A DNA stretch of 64,000 nt from Burhinus oedicnemus (GCA_008921705.1 VFFE01007878.1:1927893-1991892); one strand, 5' to 3'. Numbered from the stretch's first letter, positions 1 to 14,900 are shown. Notes: generated from the sequence alone by a model not told the origin. Numbers and translations are program-made.

Positions 1-1623
1 AATGCAGCTGTTCACAGTTGCTGGCACACATTGTGAGGCACTTCTGATTACTGCGTGTTTAATCTATATATAAATGCAGTCTTTTGCTACTCAAAAGTTT
101 GGCATTTAGAAGGTATCTGCAAGGCTTCAAAACTGTAGTCTATCTGTAATGCCCCAGCTGGCTGTTCCAAAGCGTGCCAACAATTAAAATGTCACTAAAG
201 ATCACACCACTCTCTGAGGTATCTGCGCTATTTTAAGAAGTGAAGATAAACTGGGGCCAACTTTACATTGTCTCCTTAAATCTTTCACTCAATAACTATG
301 GACACTACTCAAAATAAATGTGCAAGGTCAATGGCACCACAATTTACATGCTAGCTAATGAGGCCTTGAAATTTCAAAAAGGTATTGGATGGGTTGCACA
401 GGTCAAACCAGAAACGGGTAGAAAAGTTTCACTTAAGATTGTGAACGGCAAGTTGCCACCAGTCATACAGGAGAACCTATACAGTCTTTCAAAGGCATTA
501 GCAAGAAAATCTGCTATTTGAGAGTGGAGTTGGGGGGAACACTTAGATTTTTTACCTGAAATACAAGATCTCTGAAATCATTGGCTCACTGACCGCAGAA
601 AACATTCGTTACAAACAGTTGCACACTAATTTGATCCTGCAAATTATTGTTATACAGATGCTTTTTATTAAAAGATACTGTCCTGGTAAGCCATGGTGAG
701 GAGTGCAACTCCATAGTCTATTACTTGAAGGCATTTTTTCCAGGGGGAAAAAAAAAGTCACAGGTCTCAGCTGCTTCCCACAACAGTTTTTAGGCACGCA
801 TTTGACTTGGAGCTAGGAAACACATGATGTGAAACACTGCTCTCTGCACTGTAAATTGCACTTCTTGGGTGATCTCTTTGGACAAAGATGAAAAGCTCAA
901 CTGTCCAGACATCTTTTCTTAATAACCTACTTATGTTAAGCAGATGAGAGACTAATACTCTTTTTCTTGGGCCAGCTGCTATCTCCAAGAGGAAACATCC
1001 ACAAACAAGGAGAAAAATACTTCACTGACCTGCAGAAGGCTTAAGATTTCTGCATTCTCATGCAAAAATGAGAAATCATTTCTTCACAGTCCTGAAAAAT
1101 ATTCTGTGCAGTTAAACGAAGTTTGGGTTGGGGACCATGGTTTGGAAACCAAAGTAGTGCTGGTCACCTTCTAGTTTTCCATACATGATATCCCACGGTC
1201 TTCTTCACTCCAGCAGTGTCCAGTGGCAGTAGCTACATGCACAAAGCCTGATTTCTGGAGACTTCTCACCAGGGCTGATCCTTGCCTACCCAAGCCTTTC
1301 CTACAGGCTTGTCCAGCCCCAGAGGCGCAGAGAGTTTGAAATGATTGCAACAACGAGAGCTCCCTAATGCCACACTGAAGTGGTTCCACATCTACCATCA
1401 CAGAAATCTGATCATCTTTTGAGTCCTGCCCATTTCTGCCAGTTTCTGCCCACTTCTACCAGTTTTACCTTTTGCCTCTTTGCCTGACCATTAGCAGTCT
1501 ACAGTGACCTAAGGCAGGGAATAGTGTTAGACCATTAATGGCATACACTGTATTTTCATTTCCACATTTTTACCTAAACGGGTAGCAGCAAAGTCTGACA
1601 GATCCTCTTTAGGAAGAGCAATT

Positions 1624-1686
1624 TAAAAAACAACCAAACCCAAAACCAACCAAACAAAACACCAAAAAAACCCCCACAAAAAAACC
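1624..1686. repeat. A/C-rich low-complexity tract
   Basis: About 60 bases are made almost wholly of A and C in AACC/AAAAC-like words. It is the complement of the GT-rich tracts seen elsewhere in the window. Confidence 0.9.
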
Positions 1687-4278
1687 GCACTCAGATTGAT
1701 AGACAGAAAAAAAAATAAAAATGCTGAAAATGTCAAGAGGTAACTTAACTATTTGGTGACTCATCATGAGAGAAGTCTTCCACAGTGTTTAGAAAAAACA
1801 CAAAACCAAACAGCAGAACATGGTGTGTCATGAGAAGGATCAGACGAATTCTTAGCATTTTTTAAGAATAAAACCATTTGGGCGAATTATACAGTGTAGT
1901 GAAGAGTAAATATCTGATGTTTGCAATGACTCCAGCTTCCAGCTCACCCTCATACTTCCTTTTGGCCTCACCCACAACGTGCAGCTATTCATGAGATCTC
2001 ATCTTAACAAGGAGACATTCTCTAGTGCTAATGTATTGGGGAGAAAAAGAAAAGAAAGAAAAAAAAAAAAAGGAAAAACCCCAATTCAGCCAAGAAAAAT
2101 ATCCATGATTAAAATAAAAGGTGTAGCTTTAGAATAAAAATTTGCCATAAAATTACATCCTCAGACAAAACCACATAGCAAGCTACAACCTTCTCCACCT
2201 CTCTTTTGCAAAGAAAGAAAAGGAAAACCAAAGGCATAGTTTCACAGTGTCCTTTATTCAGATCTTGATCAAAGATGTGCTGTGTCTGCTAATTACTGGC
2301 TTATGGCAGAAACAGTTCAGGTCCAGCCCTGCAAGGTATTATGTTTCTCCAGGAAGGCTTCTAAATGCCTCAGACTCCATTATCTTTAACAGCAGATGAA
2401 GTCCTCCTCATTAAACAAAGAACCCTTTTTTCTCCACATCGAGAGAAATTCAAAACTTTACAACTGTATTTTATTCCAAAACACATTTGTTATTTCTAGT
2501 ATAAAAATAGACACATAGAAATCCATCCACCCTACCAAGATAAGTCTACCGTATTATACCACCTTACGATTACATGAAATGTAGTTCTGATTTCTCCAAT
2601 GTTTTTTTCCCCCCTTTGAAATGAACAACAATAACATTGAATTAATATATTATTATTTTTAGCACTGGCATGCTACCCCCACTCACCTCTATGCACTCTG
2701 CATAACAGAATCTGTAAGTGGTATTTGTTCTTTATTTGAAACAACCACATTGTCTATCACTAAAATGCTTTAACAGCTAATGTAAGCAAGGATTATTTGG
2801 GTTTGTTAAACAAAAAATAAAAATAAAGTGACCCACAGATTTTACTCACTAGTTTAAAATAGTAGTTCTGAAATTTATCTGGATCCTTAAAAAACCCAAC
2901 CCTAACAGCTTTTTACACAGGTGGCTGGGAAGTGCAGGAAGCAATTTGCACTTACGCGAGACATCTAACTCTCTTCTCAGTCTCATTTCCTGTCAAAATG
3001 CCTTTTACATGACAACTGTGATGTAATATTGATTTTTGAACGATTTTTTCTTAAGTGACAGTATTGTTTACCTGAGTTGTTCTGAAACTTCATTTCGTCC
3101 CAACTTCCAAGTAAGCCCAAGACATCTGTTCACAGCACTCTGCCACCTTAGTCTAGCCAGGAGGGGAACTTCAGTCTGCCTTTGCTCCATCCCGTTCAAA
3201 TTGCCCTAGGAGGTTTCTGCCCCCAGAAAGCTCCCTTCAGCCAAGTGTAATAGGAAACAAAAATCCCACAACCATACTCTCTTTACAATTTAGTTATTCA
3301 GTGTTGCTCCTTTGTAGGTAACTCCAAGAGATGCATCAGAAAAACATTAGTCCCAGCATTCCACTTAACTATCACATTAATGGGGCGGTCTCTTATGGGT
3401 TAACAAGACTTTGTGGAAAGTGACTGACTTGTCGAGCTACCACCTTCCTTCCAAAACTTGGAAAGGAGATAACTGGCAACTCTTTTGGCCAAGGGACTCC
3501 AAGATCACTATCGACAGCAGGCATACTTATAAATTTCAGTACTTGAGGGGCCTCGAATGGAAAATATTACACATTTTTGTACTTGCAAAAACTATTATAC
3601 ATTATATTTAGCACAGTACGTGTATTTTAGTGACTCCACGTGTCACTGAAACTTATAGTCTGCTCATGTGGAGTGGCTTTGTATGTAAAGGAAAAATAAT
3701 CTGTTAGTAATTGAGAAGCATTAGTTATCTCTGAAGTCACTGTGCTCATTAAAACTTTGGCTTCCTAAACTCTGTAATACATTTGAAGAATGTATTCTAC
3801 ATTCCATTTTTCGCATAGAAGCTTAGTAGTTAGAAAGGATATTAGATGGTCAATAGACTAATTACCCTGGGTTTGGTCATCTTCCCTCCAAAAGACATTA
3901 AGTGAGTGTTAAAAGTCCCCTCTGCTGAAGCTCATGTTATTTCCATAATTCATTCCCTTCTGCCAAGACTCTCTCTCTTGTACAGCGGCAATCAGTCATA
4001 GCTTAAACACAAAAAACAGACTAGGCAAAAAAAGCAAGCCCCCCTCAAAACAATTGCCACTCAGAAAACCCATTTAATTGCCCAGTGAAGACTTTATTCC
4101 AAACAGAAAGCAACATCAAACGCCAGCTTCGAAACAGTCTCACCTGCTGGCATAAATTCTCGATGAAGTTTGTGTTTCCCTCAGACAACGGCTTGTAGTC
4201 TCTCAAATTTCACCATTTGTATTTTGGAAGATTTCATGCTCAACCACACCCACATAAAACTAACTTCTAAAACATTCA

Positions 4279-4320
4279 GGGTTTGGGGGTTTTTTGTTGT
4301 TGTTGTGGTTTATTTTTTTT
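4279..4320. repeat. GT-rich low-complexity tract
   Basis: A G/T-only run with GTTTGGGGG followed by four TTG/TTGT units and poly-T, in intron 3. Confidence 0.85.
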
Positions 4321-5951
4321 AAAAGTAATATTTTAATTGTATCTTGGAAGAATTAGAAATGTTAGGAAATTAAAGCTTGCCAAAACTGTGGAGGAAAATA
4401 CTCAGCAGACATTTTAAGCTTAAAAGTTGTAAGGCATTAAGAGGAATATTGAAAATCCCAAAATACTAAAGCACGTAAATCTGTTGTGAATCTAAATGTA
4501 AGAGAGATTGAAATCATTTGCAAATTTATTTTAACAGACAGTCTCTGCTCAGCTTACACAGTCCACAAGAATGCTGGAAAAAAGTTAAAACCTAAACGTG
4601 CGCCAATGTTTTACAAAGTATGCACCAAACATTTTGTTAGCATCAAGTTCAATTAAGCCTAAACTGAGAAAATAAGCAGGAATAAGAATCATTCACTCAA
4701 TTTATAGGAGAAGTAGGTGCCATTAAGTAAAAATAAATAAATCAATCAATCCAGGTTCAGTTGTGGTTCAAGCAGCCACAACTCCCCCACTGTTAGCTAC
4801 ATGAGTTCTGTTTTGAGCATCTAAGGCAAGTGAGCAAACTTGCCCAATTTTTAAGTGGCCAAATTACTACCCAAAGCATTCCTGAGATATTGCCAATATT
4901 TTTTTCCCATTTCATCCCTATACAGTTATTGCTACTGGTTTTGTTTTTAAACTCTTGTTGATCAGAAGCAAAGGCAATCTTTGTCATCTTACATTTTTGC
5001 AGAAGACGGTGGTCATTCAGCGATATGAGCCAACACTAACATCTCCTGCGCTGAGGACGTACCACATCATATTCAGTTTTTTCTCCCCATGTTTGCTATT
5101 TCTGTTCCTTCTTCTGCTAAAAGTTACACTATCTTTCCTTAAAAGCTTCCCCATTCTTTGAAACATAATATTCTTTCTGACAACTGTTTCCGTCCTGCTC
5201 TGCTCCCTTTGCTCTCATCTTCATAACCTGCACCTAGATGCCCACCGTTCCCACTTCTCAGAGCTCCCTGAAGTTGGCAGCATCAAACGCTTCCCTTGTA
5301 TCGATTAGGTCCTCAGGGTTGGGGAGAGCAAGGATCAGACATCTCCAGCAGCAGCCGGTGGTGTCGGGTCACATGCAAGACAGAGGAGGATTGTAGAGCA
5401 AAACACAAAACAAAAGCAGCAGGTTAGAAGGGCACTTCAAAACCTTTATGAAACTGTGGTAGGGTCTCTCAAACCTCCTTACTCAACACAAGAAGGGAGA
5501 GAATTTTTTGTTTCCAAGCACTTCTTAGGCAGAGGCTCAAACACAGAAGGGCTCCACCAGAAGCACCACGAGGTCAGGAGGAAAGCATGTCCTCTAAGGC
5601 TCTGCCCCAGCTGGGAATCAGAGTCCTTATTGCTGCATCTCTACAAATAAAAGAATGTGCACATGAGGAACTGCAGAGACAAACCCTTTTTTTTTTTTTT
5701 ATTCTCTTCTGGTGAGGAGTAAGGATTCAGCTGTGGCTAAACTGAAGTGTCAGGTGAATCCTCAAGACTTCCTAGCTCAGGTCTCAAACCACAGAGTTAA
5801 CAAAGGCTCAAATCTGGTGCAGACCCTGCCAAAAGCAGAAAAGGTGCAGAGAAGTGAATAACAAAAGTTGACAATTTTTTCCTGCATAACTCACTGTGCA
5901 TTAGGTGAAAGTGGGGGTACACCGTGCACAAAGCTGCAGGAAAGTACAATT

Positions 5952-5968
5952 AAAAAAAAAAAAAAAAA
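5952..5968. repeat. A17 homopolymer
   Basis: Seventeen consecutive A residues in intron 3. Confidence 0.95.
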
Positions 5969-8811
5969 GACGTGAGAAAATACTTTCCATCTGCACGCAG
6001 CACAAACACCTTGATGTTGTCAGCCTGTCTGGGACAAGAGTCATGGTGATAGATATACGAAACAACACCCATAAGACCCCAATTTAATTATTAGTTACAA
6101 GTGTTTATGATAATCAAACCCACATCTCTTGTGTAAGCACCCAGGTTTTCACCACGCAGGGGTTACAAAGGCACGGTTTACTTCTCACCCCCTCTTCTCT
6201 GCTGATTCATCAGATACCAGCCACAACGGGTCTGGATACCAGATGAACAGGTTCACTGATCCAATCCACTCCTCTAAGACACAGCCATCCCTTAGGTTTT
6301 TCAATTCTCTCATTATTTTTCAGGCTTAGTGCTCGGACCAGAACACATCCACTGAAACACATCCTATTCAGCGTCAGGCCACAACATGTCCCATCGGAAA
6401 ATGCAAGGCGGTGGTGGGGATGTAAAAAATCAATATATACATAGCTCTTTGTTATTCAAGCTGGATTTCACTTCTAATACTGAACTGACAGCAGCATTAA
6501 AAGATGAAACTCTCAGGTCTGTTTTACAGGGCAATGACACTCTACAATGTGTTTTGCACTAGAGCATCCAAGAGCGCACCTTTCTTCTCATTTTATTTGC
6601 TTGTAGGAAACTGCTCTTCAGGAAGTGAAACCTGTGTGCACTCCGAAACCTAAATATTCTTTGACAATTCAAAGCAGATTTACATCAACACCAACATGTA
6701 AAAATAAGAACAACAATCATTATTTGCCTATGGGTTCTTAAAAACAAGAAAATATTTGAGGGAGAACACAGACACTTTAGTTCACAAGGAACTATCAAAG
6801 ATGACAGGTAGTCAGCCCTGATTTAATGGTCATCATGATACTTTATTTTTCTTAGTATCTTCTGTTGAAGTTCTCAGAGCCTCAACAGCTACCAAGTAAG
6901 ATCAGATTTGACTGCGTGAATGGTAGATAAAGGTTATCTGCATAAGAAAAAGAGGAAACTTCTAGTTTTAGGAAGTAAAACATTAAAACCAAACCAAGTC
7001 TGCTGCAAATCCAGAAATGGAACTAGAAATCATGAATTTTAAATCTACGCTTATCCACTGAATCAGTTCTGACAAATAAAATAACACCTGAAATATCAAG
7101 ATCACTAATGGAAAACATTTTGCAAGTAATACAGCATCTTAAAAAAAGCTGTAACTAGCTGCTGTGCACAGTAGGTAATATTACTAGAGAAACAAAAAAC
7201 CAAGGTTTTGGTACATTATGCTGCAGGGCTTATGGAGTGTCAGTGACTGTCACCGTGAATACTACGGAAGTCCATTAGAAAATAAGGAAATGAAAGCCAG
7301 AATCGCATCAAAGGCCTCCTGGAGAATAATACTCCATGAAGATCACTTCAAATGAAACAAAACATAACAAAATCCTAAGAATGTAACTCTTCTGATGGCT
7401 CGCTGTAACTCATTAAAGAAAAAAACCTACACTCCCCTCTGAGGATTATTTATAAATGGCAAAAAAACAGTTACCAAAAGAGCTTGCTGAAACACAGCTA
7501 TGAACCTTTTCCTCAGAATGACTAAAAAGCAGGACTTAACCAGGAAATCACACTAAGAGCAAGCAACGTTGCTTGTCTATCAGCCATCAAAATGTGAAAT
7601 ATTCAATGGCTCGATTTCTGCCTTTTTCTGAAAAAACAAAACCGAAAAATCAACTCCCCCTCCTCCCCAGAAGAAAAGAAAGAAAAAGAAAAAAAAAAAA
7701 GACCAGCATCATCTGTGTGAGAAGAGATAAGGAAAAACAAACAAACAAGAAGATCGCACAGAGCAAACTTCTGTGGCCACTATGGGTCTTGAAAAGGGTG
7801 GTGCAGCCCCAAGAACCTGGGATATGACGACTACCAAAAGGCTGATTTGGTATTGCACCATCAGATGAGAGTAAATGTAGGCAGTTGGCACTTCTACCTA
7901 ATTAAACAGAAGCTGTATGGCACATCATCTAGATATCAATAGCCAGCAAAATTCACTCCTGTGGTTTTCAAGAGATTTTTTTAGACTTCCATAATGAAGA
8001 TTAGCTTAGTTTTGTTCCTGCATTCCTTATATATATATCTCTATATATTTAATCTTTTGGAAATAAATTCAATCTACTACTTAGAAGCATTTATGCTATG
8101 AAAGATGGCTTAGGAAGAGTTGCACCTCTTCAAAATGGGGATGTTTGAACATGTATTGCATGTTCTGCTTCCACTCTTCAACAGCAATGAAAAGGCTTTT
8201 CAACACCTGGAATGTAAATCAATTTAAGAGACAAGCAAAATTAACTGGAGGAGTTTGCAGCCTGCAGATTACTGTTAGGCAGTGGTCAGACTCCTAGTAA
8301 CACTAGTTACCACCACAATCAACCTAGACCTACTTTCTGTATTAAATTTCAGCTTGCAAATGTTAGCTCTTGCTTACAGTAAGAGTATATAAATCAAACC
8401 ACGTGGACTGCATTAGGTGATTCCCTGATGCCCTCAACTCAGCTTTTTCGAATTCTGAAAGACAGGAGAAAGCTATTGGTATTGAGGAAAGTTATTTTAA
8501 ATCACAAACAGTAGATTGTCATTAACTTGTCCTTCACCTACTAAGCAGAGTACTGCAAACTGCTCCGCACCTCACGTACTGAGGCATACCCGCCATCCAG
8601 AACATGCCGAGATCAAGGAAGATGCTCTAATTGCCAGATATATCCTACTGAAGTGCACTGTTTCAAGTGAAATGTATTTAAATAAATCACCACTGTTTAT
8701 TCCTGTCTTCACAGACAGAAATCAATCGTGTCAGATCTCAGCCGGAGCACAGATTAATTTTAGTTTAGTTTTAAAATAGAGTGAAAATAGGCTTCTAAAC
8801 CACTGTGCATA

Positions 8812-8862
8812 CTGGGTGACTTCAACCACCCTGATATCTGTTGGAGGGACAACACAGCAGGG
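8812..8862 (+). mobile_element. CR1 LINE ORF2 endonuclease fragment, plus-sense half
   Basis: In frame on the plus strand this reads LGDFNHPDICWRDNTAG, the Asp-Phe-Asn-containing motif of the apurinic-type endonuclease domain at the start of CR1 ORF2. The frame is open for these 17 codons only. It directly abuts, and overlaps by two bases, an adjacent piece of the same domain in reverse orientation. It is a dead fragment inside intron 3. Confidence 0.85.
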
Positions 8863-8947
8863 TGAGAGCAAGGTCCAGCATGGCACCTCTCCTCGTTGGT
8901 TCCTCTATCACTTGGAGAAGGAAGTTATCATCAACGCATTCCAGGAA
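8861..8947 (-). mobile_element. CR1 LINE ORF2 endonuclease fragment, minus-sense half
   Basis: Read on the minus strand from 8947, this gives FLECVDDNFLLQVIEEP followed by TRRGAMLDLALT. In intact CR1 ORF2 this block lies only about six residues after the motif found at 8812-8862. Here it is inverted relative to that motif. An in-frame stop (TAA at 8950-8948) precedes it. Similarity to the next CR1 block is not visible on either side. Confidence 0.85.
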
Positions 8948-11900
8948 TTAAGAGAGAAAGTTCAGAATTAGATTTTGCTCTATTTGTCAGATGTCTGTGC
9001 TATGCGACAACTTGTACAAAGTAAAAGCATTTCTCACTGGCTAAGGAAAAAAAAGCAAGGAGACCAGTAAGGCCCTTTAGTTACCACTTGATCCATTGCA
9101 AACAGGTGGGGAACTTCTGGGATCCAACAGTTTCTCCCTCCATTTTCAGTGACAGACTCTCAGATTACACGAGACTTGCAAGCCTCCTCCAACAAGCACT
9201 CGCTACCCTTCAAAAATAGTGATGCCCCAATAGTGATTTCCCACCCAGCTGCTTATAAGGCTTTGCTGATGATAACATCTGAGCTATCCTCCCAGGCAGC
9301 CTCTCAGCCGACCAACACTAACTCCATCGAGGACTTGGGTTATGAAGGCAAGAATTCTGAAAATTTATCCCAAATTGAATTTATAGGCTCCCAGCTTGTG
9401 AGAGGCAATTACTTCATGATGGCCTCCTTTTCATACAAATGAAGGTGGGGTTTTGAAAAACCCTCCTAATCTGACTGCCCTCTGGTTCAGCCCACCATGA
9501 TACAGTATGTGGGCAAAACCCCGAAAGCATAATGGTAAATTTGCTGCAATTGTTGCAACTCAAAGGTGGTATTTTGCGTTTCCCTGGGAGGAAAACAAAC
9601 TAAAAATAAAGAAAAACCACATTATATGTTTCCTCTTCAACCCTCACCAAATTAAATGTTTAATTCCAGGGCTGCTCCTTTGCTTCATTTTCTTTGTCTC
9701 TCCACTCTCCCATGCCCCCCCCCCGTGGTGGTATTAATGGTACTGGGGGAGTGGCAATGTAACTGAAATTAAAGTAAAAAATGTCTTTAAAGTTGAAGGA
9801 AACATTTTGATGTTCAGTAAATAATGGTCTACCTTTGGCACTGAATGGCCTTTACAAATCCTGATGTTTCACAGCTCTGAAGATCCCCAGGAAGGCTCTA
9901 AGGTACACAGCACGGGGAATACTGCTATTGCTTAACTAGCCCTCATTCCCACCCATTTTCCTGGCAGAGGGGTAGGTATAATCCTGCAGAAGTCACTGAA
10001 CTCCATGTTTACCCTGCAACCTTCCATTTTCATCCCAGCAACTCTCCTTTGAACTTCAAGGCAAGTCTTTGGTTTGTCAGGTTCACTTAGCTGCAGCATG
10101 TTTTGTGGTTCCTCTAATTGCTAGCTGACGTGCCGCAGGGTGCTGTGCGCAACAGAAGATTTTGAATTCCAGCTGAAGCAAGAGCTGTACCCTGCCATTT
10201 ATTTAGTTTGTGGGCAGGCTTTCCAAAGGCATGGTTTAGCTAGCAAAACCTGTTCAGCTGCTAAATTAGGAGCAAAACCTTTCTACCTTGCCTCCAATAA
10301 AAAAAAAAAGTGCATATACTTATGCACCAAGATACCTTTGTACAAAAACAAGAAACCAGCATCTTCATTAGCTTTGAATTCTCTGGACAACTTTTTGCCC
10401 GATGCTGCTTAATGTCCAAACCAGCCAGGAGGAGTTAAGATGACTCAGTTGCTCACACCGCAACGTACAGCATAAAAAGCCACATGCAAAACCCTTCCAG
10501 CTTGAGAAAAGCTCCTGTTAAGATGCAAGGGTACAAGAAGCCCGGAAGGCTTCAGGTCAGTGTCACCCTGCGCCTTAGGTGCACGCCAGCAGCCGCAGGC
10601 TCAGATGTGGTCAGGGAAGGCACCAGCCCACGCTCCGCAGAGAGAAGGATGTCTTCAGTACGACGCCACCAGCAGAGCCAAGAGCGCGGTGACATCCGCC
10701 AGGCTCTAGACCAGCAACGCCTCGCCTCCAAGTCCCGAGGCTGGCATTTACAGAGCTCACAAGAATTTGAAGAGCCTGCACAGAGCTCATGGGATTTACT
10801 TCAAAGAAATGTCGGCTCGGAAACGGATTCTGCGAATTTGCAGATTAAAAGCGACTTTCTCAGCAGCACCCGCTTACTGTACATTGCACAGCAGCGTTGG
10901 TCTTGCAGGTCAGGTTACTTCCAGACCCAGAGGTCAGGCTGACAAAAGCACTTGGCGATTTTCATGCCACAAGGCACTCAACCTTGGATTACCTCTTCCT
11001 CAACAAGCTACATACCGAACAACTCTGCCGGCCGCCACCAGGCGCGCTGGGCCAGGCAAGCCCCAGCTCCGCACAGCGCTTCTCCTCAGCCCCCTTCAGC
11101 AGCCGCACGCCACAGAGCAAACCCCAAAGCAGGAATGACGAGGGCTGGGCACCCACACACCAGATGCACACGCAGTCCTTCACACTTCCATAAGGAAACC
11201 AGCTCCTAAGACCAGTGCCAGCAGCCTATAAAACACTCACATCCACCTGCCTCCCAGGCTGACCCCCCGTTGCAGCTCTGCTGGCAGGGCTCTTCTCCCT
11301 CCACCCCCTCACCAAAAGTTTCTGAGAACTCTGAACAGAGAATTTAGAGATCATGAGAGGACTACAGAACAAGTCACCAGATACTTTCACCCAATAAACT
11401 CTGAGGGATGTATTGCTTTCCTTTGCCTTATTGCCTGCCTGGTCATGCAGGCTTTCTTCTGCAGCTGTAAGTAATGTATTTTTGATTCAATGGAGACTCA
11501 TCTCTTTCTACATTTTCCTATTTCTGCATACCTGGCTTCATAACCTGAATGCTTCTTTAGAAACACTTCTCCATGCAATTCCATAAAAATGATATGATAA
11601 AACAAAAGAGACGGAATTTTAATACGTGGAGGAGCAAAGCAGAGTCGTACCTGCATCATTAAGCCGCTCAGATTCATTCCCCAAACCCCCGCTGCTTGGA
11701 GCTTACAGGCTACTGAAAACTTTGACAACTTCCCCCCCCCCCTAAAAAAAGTTAACCAGAGAGGAGCTTTAAGGCTTGAAGTTGCTGAAACGCTGGCATT
11801 TGGCAGAGAGGAGGCCGTGACCATTTAGGATCAGCAACAGATCAGAAATACATTAAGTGTTTTCTACTAAAACTTTCAGAAAAGGCTGTAGCCAGTAACA

Positions 11901-14900
11901 GAAAGCTCAACAGGAACGTTTAAAGTCTCGCAGGGCTCTGTGTGCCTCCACTGCCCGAGCTTCCTGCAGCAGCCAACCCTCAAAACTTAGTGACACGGCT
12001 AAATAAGAGAAGTGAACCTCTGGTTTGGGAGGCACAATTTTCCAGCCAGTTTCTTTTCAGGAATAATTATTGAAAACTAATATTAACGACTGAGGGTAAC
12101 AATCTAGGATTGAGGAATAAATTGCCTAAGGTTTTGACTAGCAGGTAAACCATAAATACACGGTTTGTTTATATATTCCTAGCTATATGAGCTCTGCTGA
12201 GTTTTGTGATTTTTCTGTCTTAACTCTCTCAATTAAAAAGGGATAATGGTGCTTTTTTCCTTAATCGACCAACACTAGGTTTTGCCATCCTTGAAAGAAG
12301 AGTTATGCGAGAATTAATATTACAGGAAAAAGAATTCCAGCAAAAAATTGTTTTCAGGTTTAGACAAAGTTACACAGAAGTTGTGATGCTTTCAATCAAT
12401 TTATTGCCTATGTTCAACTGGCCAGGACAACCAACCTTCTTCTATATGCTAAAAACACAAGTCACCAAACAACAAAACTAAAGCCAAAATGCCTATGTAA
12501 GGGAAATGATGATGACTAGTAAACCAAAATTGGAGAAATATAAGACTTCTGAATGCATTCTTATCATAGCTTTCTTAAAGCTCATCCTTATATGGTTTGT
12601 GGAAACAAAACATCTACCCCAAGGAACCTATGACTCATAAACATGAAAGCATGAGTTTAACCATCATCTAAAGTGAAGCCTGTATTGTTAACAGTTTGAA
12701 ATCCTTTCTATACTTGTATTCTTCTGCTTGCTCCTCCTCTTTTATTTTTCTTATAATAGCCTCTCCTGCCATTTTATTTAGCAGTTATACTCTTTTCTCA
12801 CCTTCCTATGGAGAGACTTTAAACTTTAGGACTTCAGATCCCCCTGTAACAGTGACAATGGGTGGCTCTTGGGATCCACGGTGCCATTTCCCCCACTGCT
12901 GATTTTTATTTTTGTAAAATTAAATCGTTTACAGCTAACCTATACTAGGTGAATATTTCAACACCTGAGGAGCAAAGGACCCTAGTCTCTTAAAACTTGC
13001 ACTACATCAAGGTGTCTCACTTCCCCATCTTCAAAATGGAAAGAAGATCATCCATTTTGTCCACACAGTTTGTCAGAACACACATGCCTTACAAGGCAAA
13101 ATGCTCTTCCTCCTGCACCTTTCCAAAGCAGAGCCAGGCTCTCAACACAATAAATGGTAATATCATTATATTTTTTTTTTATAATAAAAGCAAGACTCAG
13201 AACAATAAAAATAGTAAGTAAAAAGCATACTGAGCTAGTCTTACTTCAGACAACCATTTCTGAAATGGATAACTTGAAAAATGACCTTAGAAAATAGAAA
13301 TCAAGTGATCCATAACATTTTTTCCCTATTACCCCACCTCAAACCACGAGCATTTGATCTGTTCTTAAGCTAGAAGTCTAGACTTCATGTTTCCTGAAAG
13401 AAAAACTGAAAAGATGAGGGAGAACGGTATGATAAAGATTCCTACTCAGGCAGGCAGATAAAATAAGTGTCATGGTTTTTAACACTTGAGTTTACCAACC
13501 GCAGAACACAGGCTTATGGCTCATCTGAATTTTGGCTCCGGGTCCTGTCAACATGGACACCAGACATACCCAGCCGGCTCTAGCCTCACCTGCGGCACTT
13601 GGGCAACCCTGTGCTTTTAAAAGGCTTAGGGGAAAAAAAAGAACCAAAACCTGTAGCCATCACTGAAATTCATCTACTGCTTTCTAACACCCATGTTCAT
13701 TTGCAAAAATCCATTAAGTCATCCATTGAAGAGCTGGAAGCAGAACTGTAGTAACTGCTTACTGCCAACCTAGAGCACCCAAAAGGATTTCTGAAGCACT
13801 GCAATGCAGCAAGAGGGGTAAACTACCTTGAGAATCCTTTCACGTCCCAAGCCAAGCGATCCCAATGCCTTTTGTCCTAAATGACTAAATTTGTAGGGAG
13901 AGGTGAAAGAAATTCCTTTACAAAGCACACTGCAGCTGTGCAGATCTGTTTTCCAAAATAAAGAGCTCGACAATATAAAAGCAAAAATAAAAAATTCCAG
14001 GCTTTTCTGTTGGTTTTTTTTAGCCCTGTATTGCTCACTGACACTTTTTCCAGAAGTTTCGTGAGTATCAAGACATCACATAACAGAAGAAATACACAAT
14101 TCTTTGTCTTTCTCACTTCCAAAGAGTTATCAAGGCAAAAGTCTGGAGAAACAGTCCCCAAAAACAATATTTAAAAAATAGGTGGTGGCTCTTTAGCTGT
14201 TCAGCAACTTAAGAGATTTATTTATGGAAGTCCATGCTAAGTTACTGAACTTGAAAATATATTCAAAAAGCAAGCATCTGGTTTCCATCTGTCCTCATGG
14301 GAACCAGGAAAGGGCTTTAACTGGAAAATAAAATATTGGGGTGCAAAAGAGCAAGATCTCAGGGAGGGAGGGAAACATACAAAGGAAAAATTCCCTATGC
14401 AATGCATTTAATGTTTAAAAAAACCAATAAACTATAAAGAAGCTAAAATTTCATGTTACAAAAAGAAGAAAAAACACACATCCCCAAGTTTTAAGACATA
14501 TCTAACACGAAAAAGAAGCAAACAACACACCAAAGTTATATTTTATTACAGAATTTAAGAATTATAACCTTCAAAATAAACAGTGAGACTTATTTACAGA
14601 ATGAATTAATTCTAAAGACATATACCTGAAAATACTTGCCAACACATGCAAATATTAGGCACCTACTACCGTACATGGCTGGCAAGTACAATTTTATCTA
14701 TTTGTATTTAAGCAATCTCCAAGCAAAGTAGACTTGCAGTTGTGACAGCTGTAATTCTGGTTCCTTTCAGGGGCAGGGAACAAATTCCATATTTAAAAAA
14801 CCAAAATGTGATATTGCCTTACACAGGAAAAAAGGAAGCTTTTATTCTCCCTTCAAATATTTTGCCAACATTCATTTACAAGTTACAAAACATCTAAGTT

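Noticed and set aside
8812..8947. Twin-priming explanation for the inverted CR1 halves
   Set aside because: Twin priming joins the 5'-most ends of two cDNAs. Here the 3'-most ends of both halves meet, which is the wrong topology.
10484..11209. Overlapping plus-strand frames of 85-152 codons in a GC-richer stretch
   Set aside because: Several frames are open at once, none has a recognisable protein signature, and no splice or promoter context supports a gene.
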